From DAISJM01 sp036821485 (GTDB lineage Bacteria; Verrucomicrobiota; Kiritimatiellia; CAIQIC01; JAGNIJ01), in the NCBI GenBank assembly GCA_036821485.1, contig DAISJM010000012.1, positions 1 to 64,000 on the forward strand: 64,000 bases of DNA, read 5' to 3'. The notes under the pieces are model-generated. The model was not told where the DNA came from. It saw only the letters and a list, made by a program, of their open reading frames with translations, and searched no databases. The translations under genes and the position numbers were made by a program. Shown here in pieces: positions 27,198 to 38,992 of this stretch. How positions within the stretch are numbered: the stretch's first letter is position 1; every line of letters begins with the position of its first letter.

Positions 27198-28154
27198 TTG
27201 AACCGATCTTTGCCGAAGTTTCTCCCCGTCTTGCTTGTTCTGAGTTTCTGTTCTGCTTTCGCGCAGGATGAGCCGCCGCAGTTGCCAGCCGACGCGGAAG
27301 GCTTGGCCGCGTCCGGTTCCAGCAGCACGTTCAATTACTGGCGCAGCAGTCCGACCAGCGAGTACTACGTGGTGCAGTCGGCGGTCAGCACGGGGTTCAC
27401 GTTCATGGTGTCGGACAATTTCCTCGGGCTGGTGCTGAGGAGCGCGCCGGTGGATGACAAGACCCGCCTCAGCATGCTCGCGCAGTACCCGTTCTTCATG
27501 AATGCGCTCTACACCGACCGCATGAACACGAACTACCCGGCGGCCGATCGGTCGTATGACAAGCCATTCGAAACGGTGGAGGCCGACGGGCTATCCATCG
27601 TGCAGGATGACATGGCGTCGCCCTATGTCCGCGTGCGCGTGGTCAATCCGGACGGCACCATCGAGGAATTCAGCGTCAATCGCGATCTCGTGGACCGGAT
27701 TCTTGCCGAGCAGGATTGGGAAACGACGAACTTGGTTGGCGCACTGCGGTCCTATCCGTATCGCCTGCCCGAAAATGCCCGCGCGAATTTCCGTTATCTC
27801 ACGAAGGCGCAGATCATCGAAATGGCCGAGTCGGTGCCCGGCGTGGCCAAGCAGGAATTCGTGAAGACGCGGCGGCTCTACTCGCAGCCGCATCTTGCAC
27901 CGGCCATGTCCAACGCTGCCGTGGTGGCGGCTGAAAACACACCGGCCGAACCCTTTGCCCCGCCTGCGCCGACGGCCGCCCGCGAGACTGCCGTTGCGGC
28001 CGCGAAGGTTGGTACAGATTCAGAATCTCCAGCCGAACCGGCGAAGTCCCCGTCCAACGAATCGGGAAGGGGGCGGTGGGTCGCCTTGGGGGCGATCCTG
28101 TTGGCCTGCGTGGGCGTTGCCTTCGCGCTCGGCAGGCGGTCGGGCCAGCGCTAG
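27198..28154 (+). CDS. Exported protein with C-terminal membrane anchor
   Basis: 318 aa from TTG 27198, chosen because GGGAGG stands 6 nt upstream and a signal peptide follows directly (FLPVLLVLSFCSAFAQ). The middle (residues 20-235) has no motif I recognise; the linker 235-290 is Ala/Pro-rich. The C-terminus is a hydrophobic helix WVALGAILLACVGVAFAL followed by GRRSGQR, the layout of sorted or tail-anchored exported proteins. Last gene of the 19-28 kb cluster and possibly separated from it by the hairpin just upstream. Function unknown. Confidence 0.65.
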   Translation: MNRSLPKFLPVLLVLSFCSAFAQDEPPQLPADAEGLAASGSSSTFNYWRSSPTSEYYVVQSAVSTGFTFMVSDNFLGLVLRSAPVDDKTRLSMLAQYPFFMNALYTDRMNTNYPAADRSYDKPFETVEADGLSIVQDDMASPYVRVRVVNPDGTIEEFSVNRDLVDRILAEQDWETTNLVGALRSYPYRLPENARANFRYLTKAQIIEMAESVPGVAKQEFVKTRRLYSQPHLAPAMSNAAVVAAENTPAEPFAPPAPTAARETAVAAAKVGTDSESPAEPAKSPSNESGRGRWVALGAILLACVGVAFALGRRSGQR

Positions 28155-28170
28155 AGTACTTTAAGAAAAG

Positions 28171-28245
28171 TTATGGCCACAAAGAGGCACAAGAAAGCAC
28201 AGAAAGGCCATGTTTCTTTGCGCCTCTTGTGCATTTTCGTGGCTA
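28171..28245. repeat. Imperfect palindromic intergenic repeat
   Basis: Left arm GGCCACAAAGAGGCACAAG... and right arm ...CTCTTGTGCATTTTCGTGGC are imperfect inverse copies, rich in GGCACAA/GCACA words. This kind of intergenic repeat is common in several environmental bacterial genomes and may be a MITE-like or REP-like element. Only one copy is visible here, between the anchored exported protein and the methyltransferase. Confidence 0.5.
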
Positions 28246-28279
28246 CGCCGAATCAGAAAACGCTCTAGGATGTCTTTCC

Positions 28280-29092
28280 ATGGATGATTTCGAGAAGGCG
28301 GTCCGCGAACTCCTCAAGCCCATTGAGGGGACCTTTGCCTATGAGGCGATGGTCAAAAACCACCTGAACACGGAGAAGTACCGCCCGTGGGTGGAGGCGA
28401 TCGACACCTATAAGCCGGTCAAGGGCAGCATCGTGTTGAGTTCGGGATGCGGTACAGCGAATGACCTGGTGGCTTTTCTGGATAAGGGAGCGGCGCAGGT
28501 GTGCGGCGTTGAGGTGGAAGCCGACCAGGTGCGGGTGGCGCAGCTGCGGTTTGCGAATGATGCGCGGCGCGACCGCGTCGAGGTGGTGTTGTACGATGGG
28601 CGGTCGTTGCCGTATGGCCGCGAGCAGTTCGATATCATCTTCAGCATCCACGTGATTGAGCACGTTGTTCACGTCCGCGCCTATCTTGAAGAGCTGTTCC
28701 GGGTGCTCAAACCGGGCGGCATTGTATTCCTGGATTTCCCCAACCGGTTTCACCGCATCGAGCAGCATACGGGGCTCTCGCGCGTTCACCTGCTGCCGCA
28801 TCGGTTGCGCGAGGTCGTGTTGGCGGGTGCGCTGAAGCCGGCGATGAAGAGGCGGTTGAGCGAACACGCGGCCCAGAAACTCAACGCCTTGCGGGGCATG
28901 CGGCCCCCATATCCGTGGCAGGTGACGTGCGCATGCAGAAGTTTGGGGAAGCGTCACCACGTGGTGGTCGAGGAGGCTTTCCTGCATGACTACGGAGTGC
29001 GCAAGATTCCGTTCAGCAAGGCATGGCGGAGCCCGTTCGACATCTTCCGAAACCTCACCACCTGCCGGATGATCCTGAGGAAGAAGGGGTAG
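28280..29092 (+). CDS. Class I SAM-dependent methyltransferase
   Basis: 270 aa from ATG 28280 (the frame is open upstream but overlaps the previous gene and the repeat). SAM-binding motif I is VLSSGCGTANDLVAFLDKGA (~residue 55), then an acidic GVEVE, motif IV DIIFSIHVIEHV (~residue 118) and LKPGGIVFLDFPN. The family is the UbiE/Coq5-like methyltransferase_11 group; the substrate cannot be read from sequence. The C-terminal ~100 residues are basic and rich in Arg/His. It stands alone between the repeat and the terminator of the next gene. Confidence 0.85.
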   Translation: MDDFEKAVRELLKPIEGTFAYEAMVKNHLNTEKYRPWVEAIDTYKPVKGSIVLSSGCGTANDLVAFLDKGAAQVCGVEVEADQVRVAQLRFANDARRDRVEVVLYDGRSLPYGREQFDIIFSIHVIEHVVHVRAYLEELFRVLKPGGIVFLDFPNRFHRIEQHTGLSRVHLLPHRLREVVLAGALKPAMKRRLSEHAAQKLNALRGMRPPYPWQVTCACRSLGKRHHVVVEEAFLHDYGVRKIPFSKAWRSPFDIFRNLTTCRMILRKKG

Positions 29093-29120
29093 GAGAGGCT
29101 TTGGTGATGTCTTCGCCACG

Positions 29121-29156
29121 AAAAAAAAGGAAGACGGACGGCTCGGAGAGCCGTCC
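29121..29156 (-). terminator. Terminator of the NifA-like regulator gene
   Basis: 9-bp stem GGACGGCTC / GAGCCGTCC (29136-29144, 29148-29156) with a 3-nt loop; on the minus strand it is followed after 7 nt by eight T. It lies 24 bp beyond the regulator's stop. Confidence 0.8.
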
Positions 29157-29180
29157 CTACCAAGATGGCCTCGGAGCCGC

Positions 29181-30752
<1,572 letters not shown>

Positions 30753-30770
30753 GTTCTGTCTCCTTCGGCA

Positions 30771-32486
30771 TCACTGCGGTCGCGTCTGCTCGCTATACAG
30801 GTTTGTGATCGGCATGCGTCGGTCGCGTCCGAAAGCCTTGGGCGTGATCTTGATGCCCGGGGCGCCCTGTCGCCGCTTGTACTCATTGCGGTCCACCATC
30901 CGGATCACTTTCCGCACGAGGTCCGGCGCGAAGCCGTCGGCGACAATGTCGTCGATGCCCTTGTCGCACTCGATGTAACGTTCCAGGATGGGATCGAGCA
31001 CATCGTAAGGCGGCAGGGAATCGGTATCCTTCTGATCGGCGCGCAGTTCGGCCGTGGGCGGGCGCGCTATGGTGGCGGGCGGGATGACCTCGCCCCGGGC
31101 GGCGTTGCGCCATTTGGCCAGCTCAAAGACCAGCGTCTTGGGAACATCCTTGATGACGGCGAATCCGCCGACCATATCTCCGTAGAGCGTGCAGTAGCCC
31201 GTGGCCAATTCGCTCTTGTTGCCCGTGGTGAGCACCAGCCATCCAAACTTGTTCGACAGCGCCATCACGATATTGCCGCGGATGCGGGCCTGCAGATTCT
31301 CCTCGGTGATGTCGGCCGGGCGGTTCTTCCAAAGGTGCGCAAGCTCGGAGAGATATGTTTCCTGCAGGTGCTGGATGGGCACCTTGGAGCATTCGATGCC
31401 GAGATTTCTGGCCACCAGAAGGGCGTCGCTCAACGTCTCATCGGACGAGAATTTCGAAGGCATGGTGATGCCGGCGACGCGGTTCTTGCCGAGGGCATCC
31501 ACGGCCAGTGCGGCGACAAGCGCGGAATCAATGCCGCCGCTCAGTGCGACAACGACCTTGCTGAAGCCGTTCTTGTCGACGTAGTCGCGAAGGCCAAGCG
31601 TCAGGGCTGCGTAGACCTCGGCGAGATCTTCGAGCGGAGTGGTCATACGCAACCCAACCGGGGATGAGATGGCGTTCTGCCATGGCGGTGCGATGTGCAC
31701 TTCGTCGATGCCGGCTGCCCCTGCGTTCGAGGGTTCGACCTGGGTTCCGATCGGGATCTGAACAAACAGGAGGTCTTCGTCAAACTGGCTGGCGCGCGCG
31801 AGGAGTTTGCCGTCGGCTCCGAGGGCCATGCTGGCGCCATCGAACACAAGTTCATCCTGGCCGCCGACGATGTTGCAATAGAGCAGGGGAGCCTGCAGCA
31901 TGCCGGCGGTTTTTCGGAGCACGCCTTCCCGGAGGCCAAGTTTGCCGCGGTGGTAGGGCGAAGCGGAGAGGTTGACCAACGCGTCGAGCCCGGCGTTTTG
32001 CAGGGCGGTGCAGGGCGCATCCTCGACGGCCCAGGAATCTTCGCAGATGTGCAGCCCGATGCGGATGCCGTCGACGTTCAGCACCATCGGTTGTGGGCCG
32101 GGATCAAAGACGCGCTTCTCATCGAATACCCCGTAATTCGGCAGAGCCATTTTCGCATAGGTGGCCACGATCCGGCCGCCGGCAAAAACAACCGCTGCGT
32201 TGCAGGCTTTCGTCTCCGTCGGCAGGGGCGTGCCGACGATGACCAAGGCATTCTTCGGCAACTCGGCGGCGAGGCGCTGCACCTGCTTCGCGCAATCCTG
32301 CAGAAAGTGCCGCTTGATCACCAGATCCTCGGGTGGATAGCCCGACACGGAAAGTTCGGGAAACACCACAACCTGTGCGCCGCGCGATACCGCTTCGGCG
32401 GCAGTGCGGACGATCTTCGCCGCGTTGGGAATCAGTGCCCCCACTGCCTGATTTATCTGCGCCAACGCTATGGTCAATTTCTTCAT
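30771..32486 (-). CDS. nadE: Glutamine-dependent NAD+ synthetase
   Basis: 571 aa from ATG 32486 (MKKLTIALAQIN, the usual family start; 11 more codons are open upstream). The N-terminal nitrilase domain (~1-250) has the catalytic triad Glu in FPELSVSGYP, Lys in YAKMALPNYG and Cys in ICEDSW, and supplies ammonia from glutamine. The synthetase domain has the PP-loop SGGIDSAL (~residue 293), TGNKSE and the terminal RRQGAPGIKIT. It makes NAD+ from deamido-NAD+, ATP and glutamine. Transcribed ahead of the NifA-like gene with an 18-bp gap, linking a glutamine-consuming enzyme with nitrogen control. Confidence 0.96.
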   Translation of the reverse strand: MKKLTIALAQINQAVGALIPNAAKIVRTAAEAVSRGAQVVVFPELSVSGYPPEDLVIKRHFLQDCAKQVQRLAAELPKNALVIVGTPLPTETKACNAAVVFAGGRIVATYAKMALPNYGVFDEKRVFDPGPQPMVLNVDGIRIGLHICEDSWAVEDAPCTALQNAGLDALVNLSASPYHRGKLGLREGVLRKTAGMLQAPLLYCNIVGGQDELVFDGASMALGADGKLLARASQFDEDLLFVQIPIGTQVEPSNAGAAGIDEVHIAPPWQNAISSPVGLRMTTPLEDLAEVYAALTLGLRDYVDKNGFSKVVVALSGGIDSALVAALAVDALGKNRVAGITMPSKFSSDETLSDALLVARNLGIECSKVPIQHLQETYLSELAHLWKNRPADITEENLQARIRGNIVMALSNKFGWLVLTTGNKSELATGYCTLYGDMVGGFAVIKDVPKTLVFELAKWRNAARGEVIPPATIARPPTAELRADQKDTDSLPPYDVLDPILERYIECDKGIDDIVADGFAPDLVRKVIRMVDRNEYKRRQGAPGIKITPKAFGRDRRMPITNLYSEQTRPQ

Positions 32487-32489
32487 CGC

Positions 32490-32501
32490 TACAAAAATGT
32501 A
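32490..32501. promoter_or_regulatory. TACA-N4-TGTA palindrome at the nadE start
   Basis: TACAAAAATGTA ends 3 nt before the nadE ATG, where a ribosome site would be expected and none is seen. It has the same form as the palindromes upstream of amtB, glnN and purF. Binding here would block rather than activate, so autoregulation of nadE and the regulator gene is a possibility. Confidence 0.3.
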
Positions 32502-32574
32502 ACATCCGGGGAGGTGCACTACAACATTTTCCGCGCGCGCAAGCGATGGCCCGAAGCGGGGCGCATGGGTGGAC

Positions 32575-33240
32575 TCAGGCCTTCTTCTGTTCTGACATGG
32601 CCATGAGGCTGAGCATGAGATGGGTGGACGTTTCGATTACAGGACCGCCGAGGCCGTCGGCCGCGAGTTTATTGAATGGCCCTTCTCCGAAATGAAGACC
32701 GCTGGGGGTGAGTATGTTGATGCGCGCATGACCGCGGGCGGGTGCCGGCGGGCGGGCTTTTCCCCATGGACCGATCTGGTCCACGATATCCTTGGCGGTG
32801 CCCAGCAACTCGTCGATCTGTGCGTCGAGGGTGTGGTCGGGGGCCTCCCATATGACGGCTGCCCCGCTGTAGTTGAAGTAGCGCGCGCTATGATCGGCAT
32901 AGGCGGCGACGATATCCAAGCCCTGTTCGAGGGAGACTTCGACCATGACGCCGTAGACGTACTTGGCGACCTTCGGACCGGGCTGCAGGCCCAACTCCCT
33001 TAGGAAGTGCCAGGCCTGGAGATAGTGGCGGGATTCAAGTGCCGGCATGCCCAGTATCTGCTGCAGCAGTTGAATTGTGCGGAACTTGTCGCCCGACTTC
33101 AGACATGCCCGGGCTGCGGCAAAAGAGGTCCACGGTTCGTTGGTGGTTTGGACGGATGCGTTCGGCCACTCGGAGAAGGGGAGATCGCCAAAGAGCGTAT
33201 CCCTGATATTCGCAGGCTGTTTCCCCGGCAGACTGCACAT
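32575..33240 (-). CDS. Conserved-looking hypothetical protein
   Basis: 221 aa from ATG 33240, chosen for AAGGAGGG upstream; a 21-codon 5' extension lacks a ribosome site. No signal peptide or membrane helix. The sequence is soluble and well balanced, with possible helical-repeat character near residues 35-85 (ACLKSGDKFRTIQLLQQILG), then an alpha/beta-looking part (VAKYVYGVMVEVSLEQGLD; YFNYSGAAVIWE) and a Pro/Gly-rich loop. I do not recognise a family. It lies between nadE and the glnN terminator, on the same strand as both. Confidence 0.65.
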   Translation of the reverse strand: MCSLPGKQPANIRDTLFGDLPFSEWPNASVQTTNEPWTSFAAARACLKSGDKFRTIQLLQQILGMPALESRHYLQAWHFLRELGLQPGPKVAKYVYGVMVEVSLEQGLDIVAAYADHSARYFNYSGAAVIWEAPDHTLDAQIDELLGTAKDIVDQIGPWGKARPPAPARGHARINILTPSGLHFGEGPFNKLAADGLGGPVIETSTHLMLSLMAMSEQKKA

Positions 33241-33338
33241 GACACTGCCCTCCTTGACTCTCACGCCAGCGTCGATGCAACGCGCCCATTGTGGCACGAG
33301 CATGCGGGAGGGTCAACGCGGGGGAGAGGGGTGGACGC

Positions 33339-33372
33339 GAAAAGGCCCGCAGCGTGAGCCGCGGGCCTTTTC
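33339..33372 (-). terminator. Terminator of glnN
   Basis: 12-bp perfect stem GAAAAGGCCCGC / GCGGGCCTTTTC (33339-33350, 33361-33372) with a 10-nt loop, 22 bp after the glnN stop on the minus strand. T-rich on both sides, so it can work in either direction. Confidence 0.85.
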
Positions 33373-33394
33373 TTCCGTATGGGGTTTGATCAGG

Positions 33395-35569
<2,175 letters not shown>

Positions 35570-35681
35570 GTCAGGCTCCTGTTGTTCCTTCCCTCAGTGG
35601 TCCTATGCTTTTACCTTGTCTCTCCGCAAAAGCAACACGCCCTCGCAGGATAGACATTCCTGTTCTTGTGCCGCACTGTCT

Positions 35682-35698
35682 AGCAGCCGCCGTGCCAA
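35682..35698 (-). promoter_or_regulatory. Sigma-54 promoter of glnN
   Basis: Minus strand TTGGCACGGCGGCTGCT; GG at 35696-35695, ten bases, GC at 35684-35683. It differs from the amtB site at one base of 17. Predicted start ~35671, leader ~100 nt. Confidence 0.85.
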
Positions 35699-35808
35699 CC
35701 CGGGGGACACGTCATCAAATATGGGCATAACACATTGCAGCTAAACATATTAGGAGAATCACATTCCTTGCGTATGTTCCGTCTTTGACCACAATAGCGT
35801 AGTTCAAA

Positions 35809-35834
35809 TGTCATTCAAATTACAAAATTGTAAT
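35809..35834. promoter_or_regulatory. Palindrome upstream of glnN (putative enhancer)
   Basis: ATTACAAAATTGTAAT (35819-35834) has perfect 6-bp arms around 4 nt, centred ~155 bp upstream of the predicted glnN start. It overlaps TGT-N10-ACA (35809-35824), the classical NifA enhancer form. The whole 370-bp gap (35570-35939) is AT-rich in this part; apart from these sites, and perhaps the promoter of the following plus-strand gene, I see nothing in it. Confidence 0.5.
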
Positions 35835-35939
35835 ACAGGTATGCTTGGGGCATGAACACTTGGGGAGGGGCGGGAGGGCGGGTGTGGTTCCGGACTTGGT
35901 GTTGTTGCATCTTTCGGTGGACCGTGGTGAACTCAGTGC

Positions 35940-36473
35940 ATGAGATACTTTTTCACCATGGTGGTCTTCCTGCTGTCCGCCTTCGTGGTTCGGGCGTTTG
36001 ACGATTTCGATCCCTCATTCTATGAGGAGGAGGCTGGGTTGCTCTTTGCCGTGCAGGCGAATCCGGGCGACGGAATCTATGGCGTGGAGTTTGCGGATGG
36101 CACGTGGCTTGTGAATACACCCATCTTTGGTTGCCTGCTGGCCAATGCCTTTTCGAACAGTCGCGACGATGCCTCCCACTGCGGGGTCGGCATGATCTTT
36201 CGCATCATGCCGCACACGGATTTCGCCCCCTTCGTCGGCGCGGGTCTGACCTACAACGGTTTCTTTGCGAATGACGACGAGGAGACGGTTGCGACTGACG
36301 AGGAGGATCAGCCCAAGGACAGCTTCTGGGCGGGCCACGCGGAGGCGGGCATTCGCATCTGGTTTTCCGGGCGCGAGCAGTTCATCGAGATCCTTGCCCG
36401 TCAGACGTGGAATCTCGACATGGAAGACATGGATTACTGGACGGGCGGTTTCGGCTTTGGGCAGAACTTCTAG
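35940..36473 (+). CDS. Exported beta-barrel-like hypothetical protein
   Basis: 177 aa; the signal peptide FFTMVVFLLSAFVVRA is followed by an acidic, aromatic protein with alternating strands (VGMIFRIMPHTDFAPFVGAGLTYNGFF; AHAEAGIRIWF-like) and a C-terminal Phe (FGFGQNF), as in small outer-membrane barrels of the OmpX/OMP_b-brl kind. A highly acidic loop near residue 120 (DDEETVATDEEDQP) may bind cations. Family not identified. No ribosome site is obvious; GGTGGACCGTGGTG lies upstream. Divergent from glnN. Confidence 0.6.
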   Translation: MRYFFTMVVFLLSAFVVRAFDDFDPSFYEEEAGLLFAVQANPGDGIYGVEFADGTWLVNTPIFGCLLANAFSNSRDDASHCGVGMIFRIMPHTDFAPFVGAGLTYNGFFANDDEETVATDEEDQPKDSFWAGHAEAGIRIWFSGREQFIEILARQTWNLDMEDMDYWTGGFGFGQNF

Positions 36474-36506
36474 CGCTTCGATCTTCCGCCTCTACCCGGG
36501 CTGCGT

Positions 36507-36728
36507 TCAGGCCGCGGGTGCTCTTCGGGTGAAACTGGCCTTGACCCACCCCCAGTTCAGAAACAAGTGCACGGCGGCGAGGACCACGAACAACAGGCCT
36601 CCTCCCGCGTGAAGAACTTCAAAGGCCTCGCGGGACAGATGATCGGCCAGGATTCCGGTGAGTGCCTGGTTGATGAGCAGGATGGCCATGAGCGGGTTGA
36701 GAATCTTCAGTATCGTGGTCGGTTTCAT
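36507..36728 (-). CDS. Small DUF4405-like membrane protein
   Basis: 73 aa; GAGGAGG precedes ATG 36728. Two membrane helices: LKILNPLMAILLINQALTGIL and VLHAGGGLLFVVLAAVHLFLNWGWVK. The LHxxxGLLF...HLxLNWxW pattern matches the DUF4405 family, distantly like cytochrome b561 halves, where His residues could bind heme; that is inference. Convergent with the barrel gene and unlinked to other genes on its strand. Confidence 0.7.
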   Translation of the reverse strand: MKPTTILKILNPLMAILLINQALTGILADHLSREAFEVLHAGGGLLFVVLAAVHLFLNWGWVKASFTRRAPAA

Positions 36729-36856
36729 TTGAGCCTCCTCGCGGCAAACCTCTCTGAAAAGAGCCTAGTACTTTTTGCCAGCCGGGAAAAGGCTGAAAAG
36801 GGCGAGTCTCAACTTCTACGGCGACGGGGTGTATGGAGTTGGGCAGGGAGGTAGAC

Positions 36857-38983
36857 ATGAAGATGGCATGGTGTGGGGTGTGTCTATTGTTTCTTCTTGG
36901 GGCGCACACGGCTTGGGCGACCCGCTATGTCTCGCCGAGCGGCAGCCAGCAGGCGCCCTACACAACGTGGGCGACTGCGGCACGGAACGTCCAGACAGCG
37001 GTGAGTGCCGCCGATGCGACCGAAACCGTCCTGGTAACCAACGGCACCTATGCCGTCACCAATCTCGTCCTCATGAAACCCGTGACCCTTCGCAGTGTGA
37101 ACGGTGCAGCGGTCACGATCCTGGATGGTGGTCGCCCACTGCGGACGAATCGATGCATCACGATCGCCAGCGGCCAAGTTGCGGTGGATGGCTTTACGAT
37201 TCGCAAAGGGCTGACCACGGGGATCGGTGGGGAGGGGGCCGGACTTTACACGCAGTTGGGGGTGACGCTTCGCAACTGCGCGTTCGAGGATAACTCGGCC
37301 GGCGATGATGGGGGTGGAGCCTGGATATGGGGACCTTCTACCATCGAACGGTGTACTTTCTTCAGAAACCGGAGCCAAGGCGGGGGCGGAGGCTTGTGGG
37401 TGGCGACGGGTTCGGTCGTCCGCAGTTGCACGATGATCAACAATGCCGCCGATCATGAGGGTGGTGGGGCCTACGCCTATCCGTATTCGCGCATGTACGA
37501 TTGTGTGGCGATAGCGAATACCGGAACGCTGGGGGGTGGCTTCTGCGGTTACTACAGTTCCGCATTCTTTCGATGCACCGCTGTCTCGAACCGCGCGAGC
37601 AGTGAGGGTGGTGGCTTCATGCTGGATGTCTGCACGGCGACCGCCTGCCGTGCGAGTTTCAATGTGGCCGGCAATCTTGGCGGCGGCGTAGAGTTGATGA
37701 GCGGGGTGATGCGCGAATCCGTGCTGAACGGCAACCGGGCTGCAAACGGTGGTGGCTTCATGGGCGGGGAGATCAGCTACGTGGATCATTGCACCGTCGT
37801 GGGCAACTCGGCGACGGGGCAGGGCGGTGGCGGGTGGTTGGAACTGGGTGGCGTCCGGAACTGTATTGTCTATTCGAATACGGCTCCTGCGGGCGCCAAC
37901 CTGACGGGTGGCATGGCGACCTCCTTCCAATACTGTTGCACGTTCGGCGTTGCGGCGGGTGTTGGATTGATCAACGCCGACCCGAGGCTGGTCAACTGGC
38001 AGTCGGGCAACATGCGGCTGCGCTCCAGTTCGCCTTGCATCAACGCGGGCAACAACGCGGCGGTTCCGGCGGGCAGTGTCGATTTCTACGGCGTGCCGCG
38101 GTTCGTGGGATGGGTGACGGACATCGGCGCTTCGGAATTCGGCAACTCGGCGAACGACTATAACGGCGACGGGTTATCCGATCTTGCCGTGTACGACACG
38201 GCCTCGGGCAACTGGCACATCAGGAATCTCGAGGGTGCCATCATCACCAGTCCGTTCAACTGGGGGTTTCCCGGGGTCACCCCGGTGCCGGGTGATTACG
38301 ATGGCGATGGAGTCATGGATCTTGCGGTCTACCAGCAGTCGGTTGGCCGGTGGTTCATCAGGAGCATCGGTCGCGGCGAAGTGGTCAGCGATGTGGGGTG
38401 GGGCTTTGCGACAGCGCGCGCGGTGTCGGGCGATTGGGACGGCGACGGGGTGTCCGATATGATTGTCTACAACACGAGCAATGGGCGCTGGTATGCGCGG
38501 ACGGTTAACGGTGTGGTGCTGGTCAACGGGACGCTCGTCGGCGGGGCAGGCTTCACGCCGGTGGCGGGCGACTACGACCGCGATGGGAAATCTGACTTTG
38601 CTGTTTTTCACCCGGCCTCCGGCAATTGGACGATCGTGAACTCGTCAGGTGCGGGACTCTCCGGTGTGAATTGGGGATTCTCCACCTGCGTGCCGGTGGC
38701 GGGCGACTATGACGGCGACGGACAGGATGATTTGGCTGTGTTCGATACCGCAACAGGCAACTGGTACATCCGCACGGTCAGCGGGACTGTGTTGGTGATG
38801 GGCGAGAACTGGGGCTTTGCCGGCTGTGTGCCGGTCTCGGGTGATTTCGACACCGACGGAGCCGACGACATGGCGGTTTACCATCAGGCGACGGGTCGTT
38901 GGTACATTCGTACGCTGAGCGGCGGCGTGCTCGCCGCGGATGTCAACTGGGGCTGGGCCGCTGCGGATGCCGTCCGGCCGTGA
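36857..38983 (+). CDS. Exported parallel beta-helix protein with FG-GAP-type repeats
   Basis: 708 aa from ATG 36857 (GGGAGG upstream). Signal peptide WCGVCLLFLLGAHTAWA; residues 25-430 form a right-handed parallel beta-helix of the pectate-lyase type with many GGG turns, ending in the SSPCINAGN and DIGASEFG marks of the choice-of-anchor Q group. Residues ~440-708 hold six ~45-55-residue repeats with calcium-loop sequences DYNGDGLSDLAVY, DYDGDGVMDLAVY, DWDGDGVSDMIVY and so on (FG-GAP/VCBS-like), each followed by GNWxIR. Probably a secreted or surface polysaccharide-binding protein. The N-terminal ~100 residues are similar to the exported gene at 41068-42666. Confidence 0.85.
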   Translation: MKMAWCGVCLLFLLGAHTAWATRYVSPSGSQQAPYTTWATAARNVQTAVSAADATETVLVTNGTYAVTNLVLMKPVTLRSVNGAAVTILDGGRPLRTNRCITIASGQVAVDGFTIRKGLTTGIGGEGAGLYTQLGVTLRNCAFEDNSAGDDGGGAWIWGPSTIERCTFFRNRSQGGGGGLWVATGSVVRSCTMINNAADHEGGGAYAYPYSRMYDCVAIANTGTLGGGFCGYYSSAFFRCTAVSNRASSEGGGFMLDVCTATACRASFNVAGNLGGGVELMSGVMRESVLNGNRAANGGGFMGGEISYVDHCTVVGNSATGQGGGGWLELGGVRNCIVYSNTAPAGANLTGGMATSFQYCCTFGVAAGVGLINADPRLVNWQSGNMRLRSSSPCINAGNNAAVPAGSVDFYGVPRFVGWVTDIGASEFGNSANDYNGDGLSDLAVYDTASGNWHIRNLEGAIITSPFNWGFPGVTPVPGDYDGDGVMDLAVYQQSVGRWFIRSIGRGEVVSDVGWGFATARAVSGDWDGDGVSDMIVYNTSNGRWYARTVNGVVLVNGTLVGGAGFTPVAGDYDRDGKSDFAVFHPASGNWTIVNSSGAGLSGVNWGFSTCVPVAGDYDGDGQDDLAVFDTATGNWYIRTVSGTVLVMGENWGFAGCVPVSGDFDTDGADDMAVYHQATGRWYIRTLSGGVLAADVNWGWAAADAVRP

Positions 38984-38992
38984 TCCGGCGCG

